A stretch of 16,433 bases of DNA from Palsa-504 sp050010815 (GCA_050010815.1 JBEKKH010000103.1:1-16433), one strand, 5' to 3'; positions 6,595 to 13,554 are shown, counted from the stretch's first letter. Made by a program: numbers and translations. Notes: generated by a model not told the origin, from the letters alone.

Positions 6595-7894
6595 TCCGCA
6601 GGGCCGAACCGCCAAGGACATATCGGCCAGCGTGGAGTCAGGCGTCCGCAGCGGGCAGCTGACTCCCGGGGACCAGCTGCCGCCGGTCCGTAAGCTGGCC
6701 GGCCAGCTCGGCGTCAGCCCGACGACGGTGGCGGCGGCCTACGGCGACCTGCGCCGGCGCGGCATCACCACCGGCACGGGCCGCGCGGGCACGCGGATCC
6801 GCGGGGCTCCCCCGGTCAGCTCGCGCGTTTACCTGAGCGCACCGGCAGGCACCAGGGACCTCATCACCGGTGGCCCCGACCTCGAGCTCCTCCCCCTGCT
6901 GCCGGCCTGGCCGGTCAGGCCGTCTACCCGGATGTACGCCGAGGCGCCGGTCTCGCCGCGGCTACGCCGCCTGGCCGCAAGCCAGCTGACCGCCGACGGC
7001 ATCGAGGCGGCCAGCCTGACGGTGACCGGTGGCGCGCTTGACGCCATCGAGCGGGTTCTGCTCACCTGGCTGACGCCCTCAGATCGCGTGATCGTCGAGG
7101 ATCCTGGCCATGCTGTCACCTTCGACCTGCTTGCGGCGATGGGCTATGCCGTGGTGCCGGTGCCGGTCGATGACCGGGGCATCCGGCCCGCCGAACTGGA
7201 CCACGCGCTCGCCCGCGGCGCCGGCGCGCTGATCGTCACACCACGAGCCCAGGCCGCCACCGGTGCCGCCTGGGACGCCGAACGGGCCGCGGTGATCGCC
7301 GAGGTGCTGAGCCGGTATCCATCCGTCGGGGTCATTGAGGACGATCATGCCGGGCCCGTGGCCGGCGTGCCCGCATTTTCTGTCTCGGCGGCGCAGCCGC
7401 GAGATCATTGGGCCGTCGTCCGCTCGGTGTCCAAGTCCCTCGGCCCGGACCTGCGGCTCGCCGTGCTGGCCGGCGATGAGGCGACGATCACCCGGGTGGC
7501 CGGCCGGCAGGCGCTCGGTACCGGGTGGGTGAGCTATCAGCTCCAGGAGATGGTCGCGGACATGTGGACGGACCCGGCGGTGGCGCACAGGCTGAGGACC
7601 GCGGCCGACGTCTACGCTGGCCGCCGCGATGCGTTGCGGTCGGCGTTGCGTGATCACGGCATCACGGCGAGCGGCCGATCGGGCTTCACCTGCTGGGTGA
7701 CCGTGTCCGACGAAGACGGCGTGGCCTCATCGCTCGCCGCGGCCGGCTGGGCGGTGGCTCCCGGCCAGCGGTTCCGCATAGCCGCGCCGCAGGGAGTCAG
7801 GATTTCCTCTGCCCGTCTGGAACAGGCCGACGCGGTGTCGTTCGCGGCTGAATTCGCCCGGGCGCTCCGGCATCGCGCGTCCCGCCTGGACTAG
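6572..7894 (+). CDS. MocR-type regulator (GntR winged helix fused to an aminotransferase-like PLP domain)
   Basis: Transcription regulator of 440 aa. N-terminal GntR winged helix (about 12-78): GVRSGQLTPGDQLPPVRKLAGQLGVSPTTV... then AAYGDLRRRGI. The C-terminal part (about 100-435) is a class I aminotransferase-like domain with VTGGALDAI, EDPGH, VTPRAQAATG, EDDHAG and the PLP-lysine motif SVSKSLGPDLR (K288). MocR proteins sense PLP or an amine/amino acid and normally control a neighbouring gene. This one is divergent from the PLP-enzyme/GNAT operon with start codons only about 3 bp apart, so that operon is the probable target. GTG at 6572 is chosen because it immediately precedes the GntR domain and follows a TACAGT box by 7 nt (leaderless). 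The frame is open much further upstream but that part is antisense to the PLP-enzyme gene. Confidence 0.9.
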   Translation: MNILVRYRPQGRTAKDISASVESGVRSGQLTPGDQLPPVRKLAGQLGVSPTTVAAAYGDLRRRGITTGTGRAGTRIRGAPPVSSRVYLSAPAGTRDLITGGPDLELLPLLPAWPVRPSTRMYAEAPVSPRLRRLAASQLTADGIEAASLTVTGGALDAIERVLLTWLTPSDRVIVEDPGHAVTFDLLAAMGYAVVPVPVDDRGIRPAELDHALARGAGALIVTPRAQAATGAAWDAERAAVIAEVLSRYPSVGVIEDDHAGPVAGVPAFSVSAAQPRDHWAVVRSVSKSLGPDLRLAVLAGDEATITRVAGRQALGTGWVSYQLQEMVADMWTDPAVAHRLRTAADVYAGRRDALRSALRDHGITASGRSGFTCWVTVSDEDGVASSLAAAGWAVAPGQRFRIAAPQGVRISSARLEQADAVSFAAEFARALRHRASRLD

Positions 7895-7906
7895 CCCGCG
7901 GCCGGC

Positions 7907-8860
7907 TCAGCCGCGCACGGCGCGCGGCTGGGCGGGCCAGTGGACGCTGGTGGCCCAGCCGAGGCGCTCGAAGATCCGGATCAGGCCGGCGGATAGGTCG
8001 ATCTGGTGCGGGCGGCTGCCGTGCCTGGCGCAGGCCGGCGCGGCGTGGTGCCCGTTGTGCCAGCTTTCCCCGAAGGAGATCAGCGCGAGCGGCCACAGGT
8101 CGGTCGACCGGTCGAAACGGCGGCTCGGATGCGGCCGCGTGCCGATCATGTGGCACAGGGAGTTCACGCTCCAGGTGACATGGTGCAGCAGCAGCACGCG
8201 AACCAGGCCGGCCCACAACAGAGCGATCCATGCGGCCTGCAGGCCGCCGCCGAGTACCCAGCCCGCGCCGAACGGCAAGATCAGCGAGACCGCGCACAGT
8301 ACAGGGAAGGCCCGGGCGACCCGGGCCATCGCGGGGTCGGCGAGCAGGTCCGGTGCGTAGCGGTCGGCGGGAGTGGGGTCGTCGCGGAACAGCCAGCCCA
8401 TATGGGCGTGGACCAGGCCGCGGAGCTGGCCGCCTGCGCCGGTGCCGTATCGGTACGGCGAGTGCGGGTCACCCGGGCGGTCGGTGAAGGCGTGGTGGCG
8501 CCGGTGCGTCGCGACCCACCCGATCACGTCGCCCTGGAAGCTCATCGAGCCTGCGATCGCGAGCGTAATCCGGAGCCAGGACGGAGCGGTGAAGCTGCGG
8601 TGGGTGAGCAGGCGGTGGAAGCCCACCGTCACGCCGAACCCGGTGATCAGGTAGAGGCCGACCGCCAGCAGCACATCGGCGAGCCCGATACCATGCCCCC
8701 ACAGCATGGCTACCGCGACGGCCAGGCCGGCGAACGGGGCGATCACGATCAGCGCGGTCACTATGACCTGCGCTCGCCGCTGACCCGCGGGCGTCACCCC
8801 GGCGCTGCCGGGGAAAGGCTCGGCGCCGTCGTACCTGATTCGCACTTCCTGATCTATCAC
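7907..8860 (-). CDS. Acyl-CoA (delta-9-type) fatty acid desaturase
   Basis: Membrane di-iron desaturase of 317 aa that introduces a cis double bond into an acyl chain using O2. All three histidine clusters are present: HRLLTH (82-87), HRRHH (119-123) and HNGHH (268-272), plus HHVTWSVNSLCH (226-237), whose spacing resembles the eukaryote-like acyl-CoA desaturases (SCD/OLE1 type). Hydrophobic segments lie at about 32-55, 58-80, 184-205 and 209-227. I prefer the GTG at 8860 because AGGGAG lies 5 nt upstream of it; a GTG two codons earlier (8866) is inside that ribosome-binding site. It follows the zinc-finger gene by 17 nt on the same strand and should share its transcript. No electron-donor domain is fused, so it needs an external ferredoxin/reductase or cytochrome b5-like partner, not seen here. 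Confidence 0.93.
   Translation of the reverse strand: MIDQEVRIRYDGAEPFPGSAGVTPAGQRRAQVIVTALIVIAPFAGLAVAVAMLWGHGIGLADVLLAVGLYLITGFGVTVGFHRLLTHRSFTAPSWLRITLAIAGSMSFQGDVIGWVATHRRHHAFTDRPGDPHSPYRYGTGAGGQLRGLVHAHMGWLFRDDPTPADRYAPDLLADPAMARVARAFPVLCAVSLILPFGAGWVLGGGLQAAWIALLWAGLVRVLLLHHVTWSVNSLCHMIGTRPHPSRRFDRSTDLWPLALISFGESWHNGHHAAPACARHGSRPHQIDLSAGLIRIFERLGWATSVHWPAQPRAVRG
7910..7928. terminator. Possible G+C-rich terminator hairpin between convergent genes
   Basis: GCCGCGC (7910-7916) and GCGCGGC (7922-7928) form a 7-bp perfect stem with a 5-nt loop, 15 bp after the MocR stop and overlapping the last codons of the convergent desaturase gene. There is no T-tract. Such hairpins are common by chance in this base composition, so this is a weak call. 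Confidence 0.25.
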
Positions 8861-8877
8861 GATCACTCCCTAGCGGT

Positions 8878-9189
8878 TCAGACCAGACGCTGGTGGACGT
8901 AGCACCATCGCCGCCGTGATCCCGGCTCCAGACCGCGGTTGAGCGGGTGGTCGGTTTCCTGGTAGTGCGCCCGGGCGTGCTCGTTGGGCGAATCGTCGGA
9001 ACATGCCACCCACCCGCAGCTCAGACAGACCCTCAGCGATTGCCACCGGCTCCCGTGGGCGCGGCACTCCCGGCAGTGATCCTCCTGAGGCGGGACCGGC
9101 ACAAGCCCGTCGAGATGCTCACAGTGCGGCGCCGACCCGTTCGGACCCATCGCCGATGCGCTCAGGGCCTCGCTCGGGCCGGACGTCAT
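8878..9189 (-). CDS. UBP-type zinc-finger protein
   Basis: Small protein of 103 aa made almost entirely of one ZnF-UBP domain (about residues 20-100). Candidate zinc ligands follow the family order: C23-x-H25, C39-x2-C42, C55-x2-C58, C63, H71, H75 and H81, with the typical core RVCLSCGWVACSDDS. In eukaryotes this fold binds the C-terminus of free ubiquitin; actinomycetes carry many stand-alone copies whose role is not established. The ATG at 9189 is preferred over an upstream GTG because GAGG lies 9 nt before it. The gene is first in a unit with the desaturase (17-nt gap) and divergent from a LysR regulator, which suggests a link to membrane-lipid adaptation or redox control; that is inference. 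Confidence 0.88.
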   Translation of the reverse strand: MTSGPSEALSASAMGPNGSAPHCEHLDGLVPVPPQEDHCRECRAHGSRWQSLRVCLSCGWVACSDDSPNEHARAHYQETDHPLNRGLEPGSRRRWCYVHQRLV

Positions 9190-9219
9190 GCCAAGGCACC
9201 TCACCGTTTACAGGAACGC

Positions 9220-9250
9220 CGGATACCGCCGGCTTGCCACCTCTAGTCAA
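9220..9250 (-). promoter_or_regulatory. Candidate promoter of the zinc-finger/desaturase unit
   Basis: On the minus strand TTGACT (9250 to 9245) and TATCCG (9225 to 9220) are separated by 19 nt and would start transcription about 25 nt before the zinc-finger ATG. The -35 is good, the -10 lacks the final T. The remaining part of the 258-bp divergent region 9190-9447 presumably contains the LysR gene promoter and binding sites; a TACACT hexamer occurs at 9310-9315, but I see no other firm signal. Confidence 0.35.
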
Positions 9251-9447
9251 GCGTGGCGTCGCGAAAGCGGAAACAGGCGATTCGAGCAGAGCCCATCACC
9301 AGGGGCGATTACACTCCGGTCAGGGCCTGAATGTTCGCCGCACGGCCGCGCGGACGTACGCTGTTTAGCAGGGGTGTTAGGCCAGGCGAGGTGCGCGTCC
9401 GGGGCGGACCCCGACGCCGCGCTCTCAGGGCGGCAGGAGTGACAGGA

Positions 9448-10359
9448 ATGGAGCTGCGCCAGCTTCGCTACTTCGTGACCCTGGCCGAGGAGCTGCACTT
9501 CGGCCGCGCCGCCGCACGCGAGCACATCGTGCAATCAGCGCTGAGCCAGCAGGTGCAGCGGCTCGAGCGTGAGCTGGGCGTGCGGCTGCTTGAACGCAGC
9601 ACCCACCACGTCTCCTTGACGCCGGCCGGGGCGGTGTTCCTGGCCGAGGCGCGCCAGATCCTGGCTCACGTGGACCGGGCCGCCGCGATCGCCCGCAACA
9701 CGACAGGTGCCTCCCCCACGCTGCGGGTCGGCATCATCGACTCCAGCTACGACTCGATGCCGCAGATCCTGCACGAGGTCCAGGCCCGGCACCCCGGCCT
9801 GGTCATCCATCAGGTCGAAGCCAGCGTGCCCGAGCAGTACCAGCGGCTCGCCGACGGACGCCTGGACGTCGGAATCGGCCGGGCTGCGCTGGCCCCGCCC
9901 CAGATCGCCTCCCACCTGTTCCGCCACGATCCGCTCGGGGTCCTGGTCCCGCGCGATCACCGGTTCGCCGCCTTGGAAGCTATACCTGTCGCTATCTTGG
10001 CCAGCGAACCGCTGCTGCTCGCAGAAGAGGCCCGTGCCCCTGAGTTCAACCAGTTCACCGTCGAGATGTGCCGGGCCGCCGGGTTCACTCCCACCGTGCA
10101 CGAGGGCACGGTGGAGAGCATCCGCGCGGCCGCCGGCCTCGTCGCCCGTGGACGCTGCCTGTACTGCGTGCCCTCCTCCTGCATCTCTGCGCTCCCCGGC
10201 ACCATCTGGCGGCCGCTGACCGATCCGCCCTCCTTCTATCCATGGTCGGTGCTGTGGCGCGAGGGCGAGGCTTCTGACTACGTCAACGCCATCGTCAACT
10301 GCGCGCGGAGCATGTCCGGCCGGCTGGGCTGGCTAGCCACCGACCACAGCACGGGCTGA
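9448..10359 (+). CDS. LysR-family transcriptional regulator
   Basis: DNA-binding regulator of 303 aa, the usual LysR length. The N-terminal winged helix (1-60) begins MELRQLRYFVTLAEELHFGRAA and contains SALSQQVQRLERELGVRLLER and the wing motif VSLTPAG. An effector-binding domain of periplasmic-binding-protein type follows (about 90-295), starting with LRVGIIDSSYDSMPQIL. The ATG at 9448 fits the family start and has AGGAG 8 nt upstream; in-frame codons further upstream are non-conserved. It is divergent from the zinc-finger/desaturase unit, and LysR proteins usually control the divergent neighbour, so that unit is the probable target. The effector is unknown. The following gene, 115 bp downstream, may have its own promoter. 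Confidence 0.93.
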   Translation: MELRQLRYFVTLAEELHFGRAAAREHIVQSALSQQVQRLERELGVRLLERSTHHVSLTPAGAVFLAEARQILAHVDRAAAIARNTTGASPTLRVGIIDSSYDSMPQILHEVQARHPGLVIHQVEASVPEQYQRLADGRLDVGIGRAALAPPQIASHLFRHDPLGVLVPRDHRFAALEAIPVAILASEPLLLAEEARAPEFNQFTVEMCRAAGFTPTVHEGTVESIRAAAGLVARGRCLYCVPSSCISALPGTIWRPLTDPPSFYPWSVLWREGEASDYVNAIVNCARSMSGRLGWLATDHSTG

Positions 10360-10462
10360 GCGGGCGCGGTCCGCAGGCCTTGGTGACGCCCTAAATCCGA
10401 TTTCTCTGGTCGTTAAGATAGCTAATAACCTGGGCATCTCGCGGGCACCGAGGCCATGGCTA

Positions 10463-10468
10463 TAGCGT
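10463..10468 (+). promoter_or_regulatory. Candidate -10 box for a leaderless O-methyltransferase transcript
   Basis: TAGCGT fits TANNNT and lies 6 nt before the ATG at 10475, which has no Shine-Dalgarno. No -35 box is evident. A short AT-rich stretch with another TANNNT (TAAGAT, 10414-10419) lies further upstream. Confidence 0.3.
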
Positions 10469-10474
10469 TGTGCC

Positions 10475-11134
10475 ATGACGCGGCGTAGCGAGCAGATCAG
10501 CCTCCATCTCAACGCCTATCTCACCGCGCACAGCAGCCCGCCGGACGCCATCTTGCGGGAGCTGGCGAACGAAACCGCCGACCTCTTTCCCAACGAGACC
10601 GGCCTGGCGATCGCACCGGAGCAGGGCACTCTCATGACGTTGCTGACCCAGCTGGCCGGCGCCGTGTCCGCGGTCGAGATCGGCACCTTCACCGGCTACT
10701 CCTCGATCTGCATCGCCAGGGGGCTCGTCGGTCGAGGAAGCCTGTTGTGCTGCGACATCAACGCGGAGTGGACCTCGGTAGCCAGGAAGTACTGGGAAAA
10801 AGCGGGGCTGGCGGACCGGATAGAGCTGCGGCTTGGCCCGGCTATCACCACGCTGCGCTCGCTGCCTGACGAGGAGCTGTTCGATCTCGCGTTCATCGAC
10901 GCCGACAAGGGCGGCTACCTGGGCTACTGGCGGGAGGTCGTACCGCGGGTCCGCCCCGGCGGGTTGATCATGGTTGACAACACGTTCTCGCACGGCCGCG
11001 TTATCGACGCGGGCAACGACAATCCGGCCGTGATCGCGATCAGGGATTTTAACGACCACGCGGCCGCCGACGATCGCGTGGACCTGGTCATCATCCCGAT
11101 CGGGGACGGCCTGACGCTCGCTCGCAAGAAATAG
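10475..11134 (+). CDS. SAM-dependent O-methyltransferase, catechol/caffeoyl-CoA type
   Basis: Cytoplasmic class I methyltransferase of 219 aa of the family that methylates a hydroxyl of catechol-like compounds with a divalent metal. Seen: motif I VEIGTFTGYSS (67-77), the ribose-binding acidic residue in LLCCDIN (D94), and metal-binding candidates D142/D144 in AFIDADKGGY with D168 and N169 in IMVDNT. The length is normal for the bacterial members. There is no Shine-Dalgarno before the ATG and a TAGCGT box sits 6 nt upstream, so it may be leaderless. No biosynthetic gene cluster surrounds it, so the acceptor (a catechol, flavonoid-like or secondary metabolite) cannot be named. Its last 44 bp overlap the end of the convergent LacI gene. 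Confidence 0.92.
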   Translation: MTRRSEQISLHLNAYLTAHSSPPDAILRELANETADLFPNETGLAIAPEQGTLMTLLTQLAGAVSAVEIGTFTGYSSICIARGLVGRGSLLCCDINAEWTSVARKYWEKAGLADRIELRLGPAITTLRSLPDEELFDLAFIDADKGGYLGYWREVVPRVRPGGLIMVDNTFSHGRVIDAGNDNPAVIAIRDFNDHAAADDRVDLVIIPIGDGLTLARKK

Positions 11135-12197
11135 CCGCCTGATGGCCGTCATGCCGCTCGGTCCGGGCGGCCGACGCCGGAGGTTCGGCTGTAGACCCTC
11201 GGACGATGAGCTCGGGTGCCAGGTAGATGACCTTCACCGGCCGGTCGCTGCCGTTGATCCGTTCAAGCAGCAGCTGAGCCGCCTCGGTGCCCAGCTGGTA
11301 GTGCGGAAAGCGCACCGAGGTCAGCGGCGGCCGGAGCCGGTCGATGAACGGCATGTCATTGAAGCCGATCACGGAAACGTCGTCGGGGCACCGGAGGGCG
11401 GCTTCCTCGAGTGCGGTGTAACACCCGATGGCCAGCATGTCGTTGGCCGCGGCCAACGCGGTGAAATCACCGGGCCGCGCCAGTAGCTCCCGGCTGCAGC
11501 GCGTGCCTTCCTCGATCGTGTACCTGGTGCTGTACGCGATCAGTTTCTCGCTGACCTCGAGCCCGTGTGACGCCATCGCGGCCCGGAACCCGCGCAGGCG
11601 GCTCACGCCGGTGGACGCCTCTTGCGGGCCCGCGATGTACGCAATCCGGGTATGACCGCTCTTGGCCAGGTGAGTGACCGCCATCCGGGCGCCCTGATCG
11701 TTGTCGACCGAGACGGAGGGAAAGCTGTAGTCAGGCGCGAGCCGGTTCATCAGCACGACGGGCAGTTCGGCGGCCGCCGCCTCGGCGAGCAGCCGGTCAT
11801 GGAGCGTGGCGGTAGCCAGCACGAAACCGTCCACGTGGCGCGCCCGCATCTGCTCGAAGATCACCCGCTCGCGGCTGGCGTCGGCGTCGGTGTTGCCGAG
11901 CAGGGCCACGTAACCAGCTGCCGCCAGCTTGTCTTCCAGACCGCGTACGATCGGCGGGAAGATCGGGTTGGTCAGGTCGGGAATCAGCACTCCGACTATG
12001 TGCGAGCGCCTGGTCCGCAGGCTCCGCGCCATCGGATTGGGCCGGTAGCCCAGCTTCGCGGCCACCGCCGCTACCCGGGACGCGGTCTCCTGGCTGACCA
12101 GCAGGCGCGTTTCCGGGTTGAGCGCCCGTGAAGCGGTGGCCGGATGAACACCCGCCGCAGCCGCTACGTCTCGCAGGGTTGCCGGATGATCAGGCAT
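11091..12197 (-). CDS. LacI-family transcriptional regulator
   Basis: Repressor-type regulator of 368 aa. N-terminal helix-turn-helix ATLRDVAAAAGVHPATASRA (6-25), hinge helix in NPMARSLRTRRSH (54-66), then a sugar-binding-like core (about 67-335) with IVGVLIPDLTNPIF, VDGFVLAT, SVDNDQGARMAVTHL and SVIGFNDMPF. The roughly 30-residue Arg/Ala-rich C-terminal tail after VRGSTAEPP is longer than in most family members; it is the part that overlaps the O-methyltransferase gene by 44 bp on the other strand. A 16-bp palindrome overlapping a TAGGAT -10 box lies about 55 bp upstream of the start, which points to autoregulation. No sugar gene is adjacent, so the regulon is likely elsewhere; control of the GH13 operon about 8.4 kb away is possible but unsupported. 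Confidence 0.92.
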   Translation of the reverse strand: MPDHPATLRDVAAAAGVHPATASRALNPETRLLVSQETASRVAAVAAKLGYRPNPMARSLRTRRSHIVGVLIPDLTNPIFPPIVRGLEDKLAAAGYVALLGNTDADASRERVIFEQMRARHVDGFVLATATLHDRLLAEAAAAELPVVLMNRLAPDYSFPSVSVDNDQGARMAVTHLAKSGHTRIAYIAGPQEASTGVSRLRGFRAAMASHGLEVSEKLIAYSTRYTIEEGTRCSRELLARPGDFTALAAANDMLAIGCYTALEEAALRCPDDVSVIGFNDMPFIDRLRPPLTSVRFPHYQLGTEAAQLLLERINGSDRPVKVIYLAPELIVRGSTAEPPASAARTERHDGHQAAISCERASGRPRSG

Positions 12198-12249
12198 CGT
12201 TCATCTTGCCCCCAGCCGGCCGGCCTGACCGGACTCAGCCCGTTGATGA

Positions 12250-12265
12250 GGGATAATCCTATCCC
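12250..12265. promoter_or_regulatory. Palindromic operator overlapping the LacI gene promoter
   Basis: GGGATA-atcc-TATCCC is a perfect 6+6 inverted repeat with a 4-bp spacer. On the minus strand it contains TAGGAT (12261 to 12256), a good actinomycete -10 box oriented toward the LacI gene, whose ATG is about 55 bp further on. LacI proteins bind palindromes of this size and commonly repress themselves. The -35 region is not convincing. Confidence 0.5.
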
Positions 12266-12318
12266 AGGGGGGCCGTTACGTGCCGAGGAGCGCCCGGTGT
12301 GACCGATCAGGGGCGGTG

Positions 12319-12573
12319 TCACGCCGAGCGGTGAGCAGAGATGATGATCACCAGGGATGACCCGTGGTGACCGGCCCGGCGTGACCGCCCGGTGCCGACG
12401 GCGGCGGGCGGTCCGGCCGGGACCAGGGTGGTGCGTGCCCAGCTGACGTGCCAGCGCGGGAACAGGCGGCGGCCGTGCGAGGGTCGGCAGACCCCGCGTC
12501 GGCGGGATGCCGTGTCGTTTACCAGCTCGTCGTGACGCTGGGCGACCAGGACCTTGGCAATTTCCGGATGCAT
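12319..12573 (-). CDS. Small basic protein of unknown function
   Basis: 84-aa reading frame with a strong translation start: AAGGAG lies 6 nt before the ATG. The N-terminus MHPEIAKVLVAQRHDELVND resembles the start of short actinomycete proteins of the form MxPExxxxLxxxRxxEL that I know only as hypothetical. After about residue 25 it is rich in Arg, His, Gly and Pro and has no clear fold, signal peptide or membrane segment, although a short hydrophobic patch LVIIISA sits at the end. It lies 109 bp downstream of the ArsR-like gene on the same strand, behind a well-formed promoter/operator at 12647-12686, so it may be a target of a dedicated regulator. The ribosome-binding site and promoter are the main evidence; a non-coding RNA is an alternative. 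Confidence 0.55.
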   Translation of the reverse strand: MHPEIAKVLVAQRHDELVNDTASRRRGVCRPSHGRRLFPRWHVSWARTTLVPAGPPAAVGTGRSRRAGHHGSSLVIIISAHRSA

Positions 12574-12646
12574 GACGTACTCCTTCTGCCGTGAACGGAT
12601 GGAAACGGTTCTGCCGTGAGTGGCCGGAAACGGGAATACTAAAGAC

Positions 12647-12686
12647 GATATATCTCAACTTACCCCCAAGTCGAGATATATCTCAA
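12647..12686 (-). promoter_or_regulatory. GATATATC palindromic operator with embedded promoter before the small gene
   Basis: Arms GATATATCTCAACTT (12647-12661) and AAGTCGAGATATATC (12668-12682) are inverted repeats with 14 of 15 positions matching and a 6-nt spacer. The right arm is part of a perfect 12-bp palindrome GAGATATATCTC (12673-12684). On the minus strand TTGAGA (12686 to 12681) and TAAGTT (12662 to 12657), 18 nt apart, form a plausible promoter lying inside these repeats and directed at the 84-aa gene. The left end overlaps the last codons and stop of the ArsR-like gene. TATATC/GATATA palindromes are familiar from PadR-regulated promoters of actinomycetes, so the binding protein may be a PadR not present in this window. 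Confidence 0.6.
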
Positions 12687-13381
12687 CTCTTAGACGGCCG
12701 TGAGCTCCCCGTGCCGCCGCCGTCCTCGCTCTCGTCCGGTGGCGGCGAGTCGAGGATCGGGTACCCGAGCAGCACGAACTCGACCGGCACGGCGCCCGGT
12801 GGCCGTAGCTTTGGATCGCGCCGGTCGGCAAAGCGATGGTTCGTGCCGACCACTCGCTCGAAGGTCGCGGTCATCTCCGCGTGGAGTTCGTCGGCCTCCT
12901 CAGCTGTCACATACACCCGGCTGACCGACGCGCCGAGGCCGTCGAAGGCATCCGGCCAGGCCCCTAGTGAGGTAAGGCTGCGCTGCGCCCGCCTCATCAG
13001 CCTGTCCATCCAGACCTGGTCCAGGGCCTCGGCGGCGTGCGCAAACTGCGGATCTTCCGGCCGAGTCTGCCAGCTCATCCCGTTGTAGGTCTGACGCCAC
13101 GGGCGTTCCCGGCCGCGGCCGCCCCCCGCCTCCTCGACGAAGCCGTACTTGGCCAAGGTGCGCAGATGGAACGCGCAGTTGGCCGGGGACTCGCCAAGAA
13201 TCTCGCTAGCCTGTGTCGCGGTCAGGGTCCCGGCGTCGCCGAGCGCCTCGAGCAGGGCCCAGCGCACCGGATGCGCCAGCGCCCGGATGGCCTTCGGGTC
13301 GGTCAGGTTGAGCCGTCCGCGGTGCTCTCGCGGGTCGGTCTCCTGCTGGCCGCCATCCTTGGCCGATTGTTCGGAAGTCAT
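12683..13381 (-). CDS. ArsR-like winged-helix transcriptional regulator
   Basis: DNA-binding protein of 232 aa. The winged helix (about 27-85) contains PKAIRALAHPVRWALLEAL, the recognition region TATQASEILGESPANCAFHL and RTLAKYGFVEEAG, followed by the wing GRGRERPWRQTY. This is the ArsR-like family common in Streptomyces. The C-terminal region (about 110-215) is helical and of unknown role. No cysteine pair for metal sensing is visible, so a metal-binding role is unlikely. The ATG at 13381 is chosen because conserved sequence begins soon after it and a promoter (TTGTCA, 18 nt, TAGTGT) ends 8 nt before it, giving a leaderless message. Several palindromes overlap that promoter, so it is probably autoregulated. 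No transporter gene, the usual partner, is adjacent; a small gene follows downstream. Confidence 0.88.
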   Translation of the reverse strand: MTSEQSAKDGGQQETDPREHRGRLNLTDPKAIRALAHPVRWALLEALGDAGTLTATQASEILGESPANCAFHLRTLAKYGFVEEAGGGRGRERPWRQTYNGMSWQTRPEDPQFAHAAEALDQVWMDRLMRRAQRSLTSLGAWPDAFDGLGASVSRVYVTAEEADELHAEMTATFERVVGTNHRFADRRDPKLRPPGAVPVEFVLLGYPILDSPPPDESEDGGGTGSSRPSKS

Positions 13382-13443
13382 GTTTCGAAACACTACCCTC
13401 GAAAGAATTGTTTTGACAAGTGTCTCGGAACATATGTTTTGAG
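13381..13443 (-). promoter_or_regulatory. Leaderless promoter of the ArsR-like gene covered by three palindromes
   Basis: Minus strand: -35 TTGTCA (13419 to 13414), an 18-nt spacer, -10 TAGTGT (13395 to 13390) and ATG at 13381. Palindromes: TGTTTCGAAACA, perfect over 12 bp (13381-13392), lying over the -10 end and start codon; an imperfect one at 13399-13416 (TCGAAA...TTTTGA) over the spacer and -35; and an imperfect 20-bp one at 13424-13443 with the perfect core AACATATGTT (13429-13438). TGTTTCGAAACA and TGTCTCGGAACA (13421-13432) match at 10 of 12 bases and are exactly 40 bp apart. The layout is that of an autorepressed gene. Confidence 0.62.
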
Positions 13444-13456
13444 CAACAGCGCGTCG

Positions 13457-13504
13457 TGACGCCCCGCACGCCCCGGATACCACGTCCCTGACGCCCCGCT
13501 CGCC
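13457..13504. repeat. Short direct repeat
   Basis: TGACGCCCCGCACGCC (13457-13472) and TGACGCCCCGCTCGCC (13489-13504) differ at one base and are 32 bp apart. They lie in the 334-bp gene-free stretch 13382-13715, which otherwise holds the ArsR-like promoter and the large inverted repeat. No function is apparent. Confidence 0.45.
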
Positions 13505-13554
13505 ACACCTGTCCCGTTGCGCCACCTCCGACACCGTTCGCCAGCGTTTTGCGC

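Noticed and set aside
8006..8902. 298-codon plus-strand frame
   Set aside because: Antisense to the desaturase, whose three histidine boxes leave no doubt about the coding strand.
12164..12658. 164-codon minus-strand frame overlapping the small gene
   Set aside because: No ribosome site or domain; the overlapping 84-codon frame has a strong Shine-Dalgarno and a promoter placed correctly for it.
13413..13438. Plus-strand promoter TTGACA ... TATGTT
   Set aside because: The -35 is a perfect consensus but the spacing to TATGTT is 14 nt, too short, and no plus-strand gene lies downstream.
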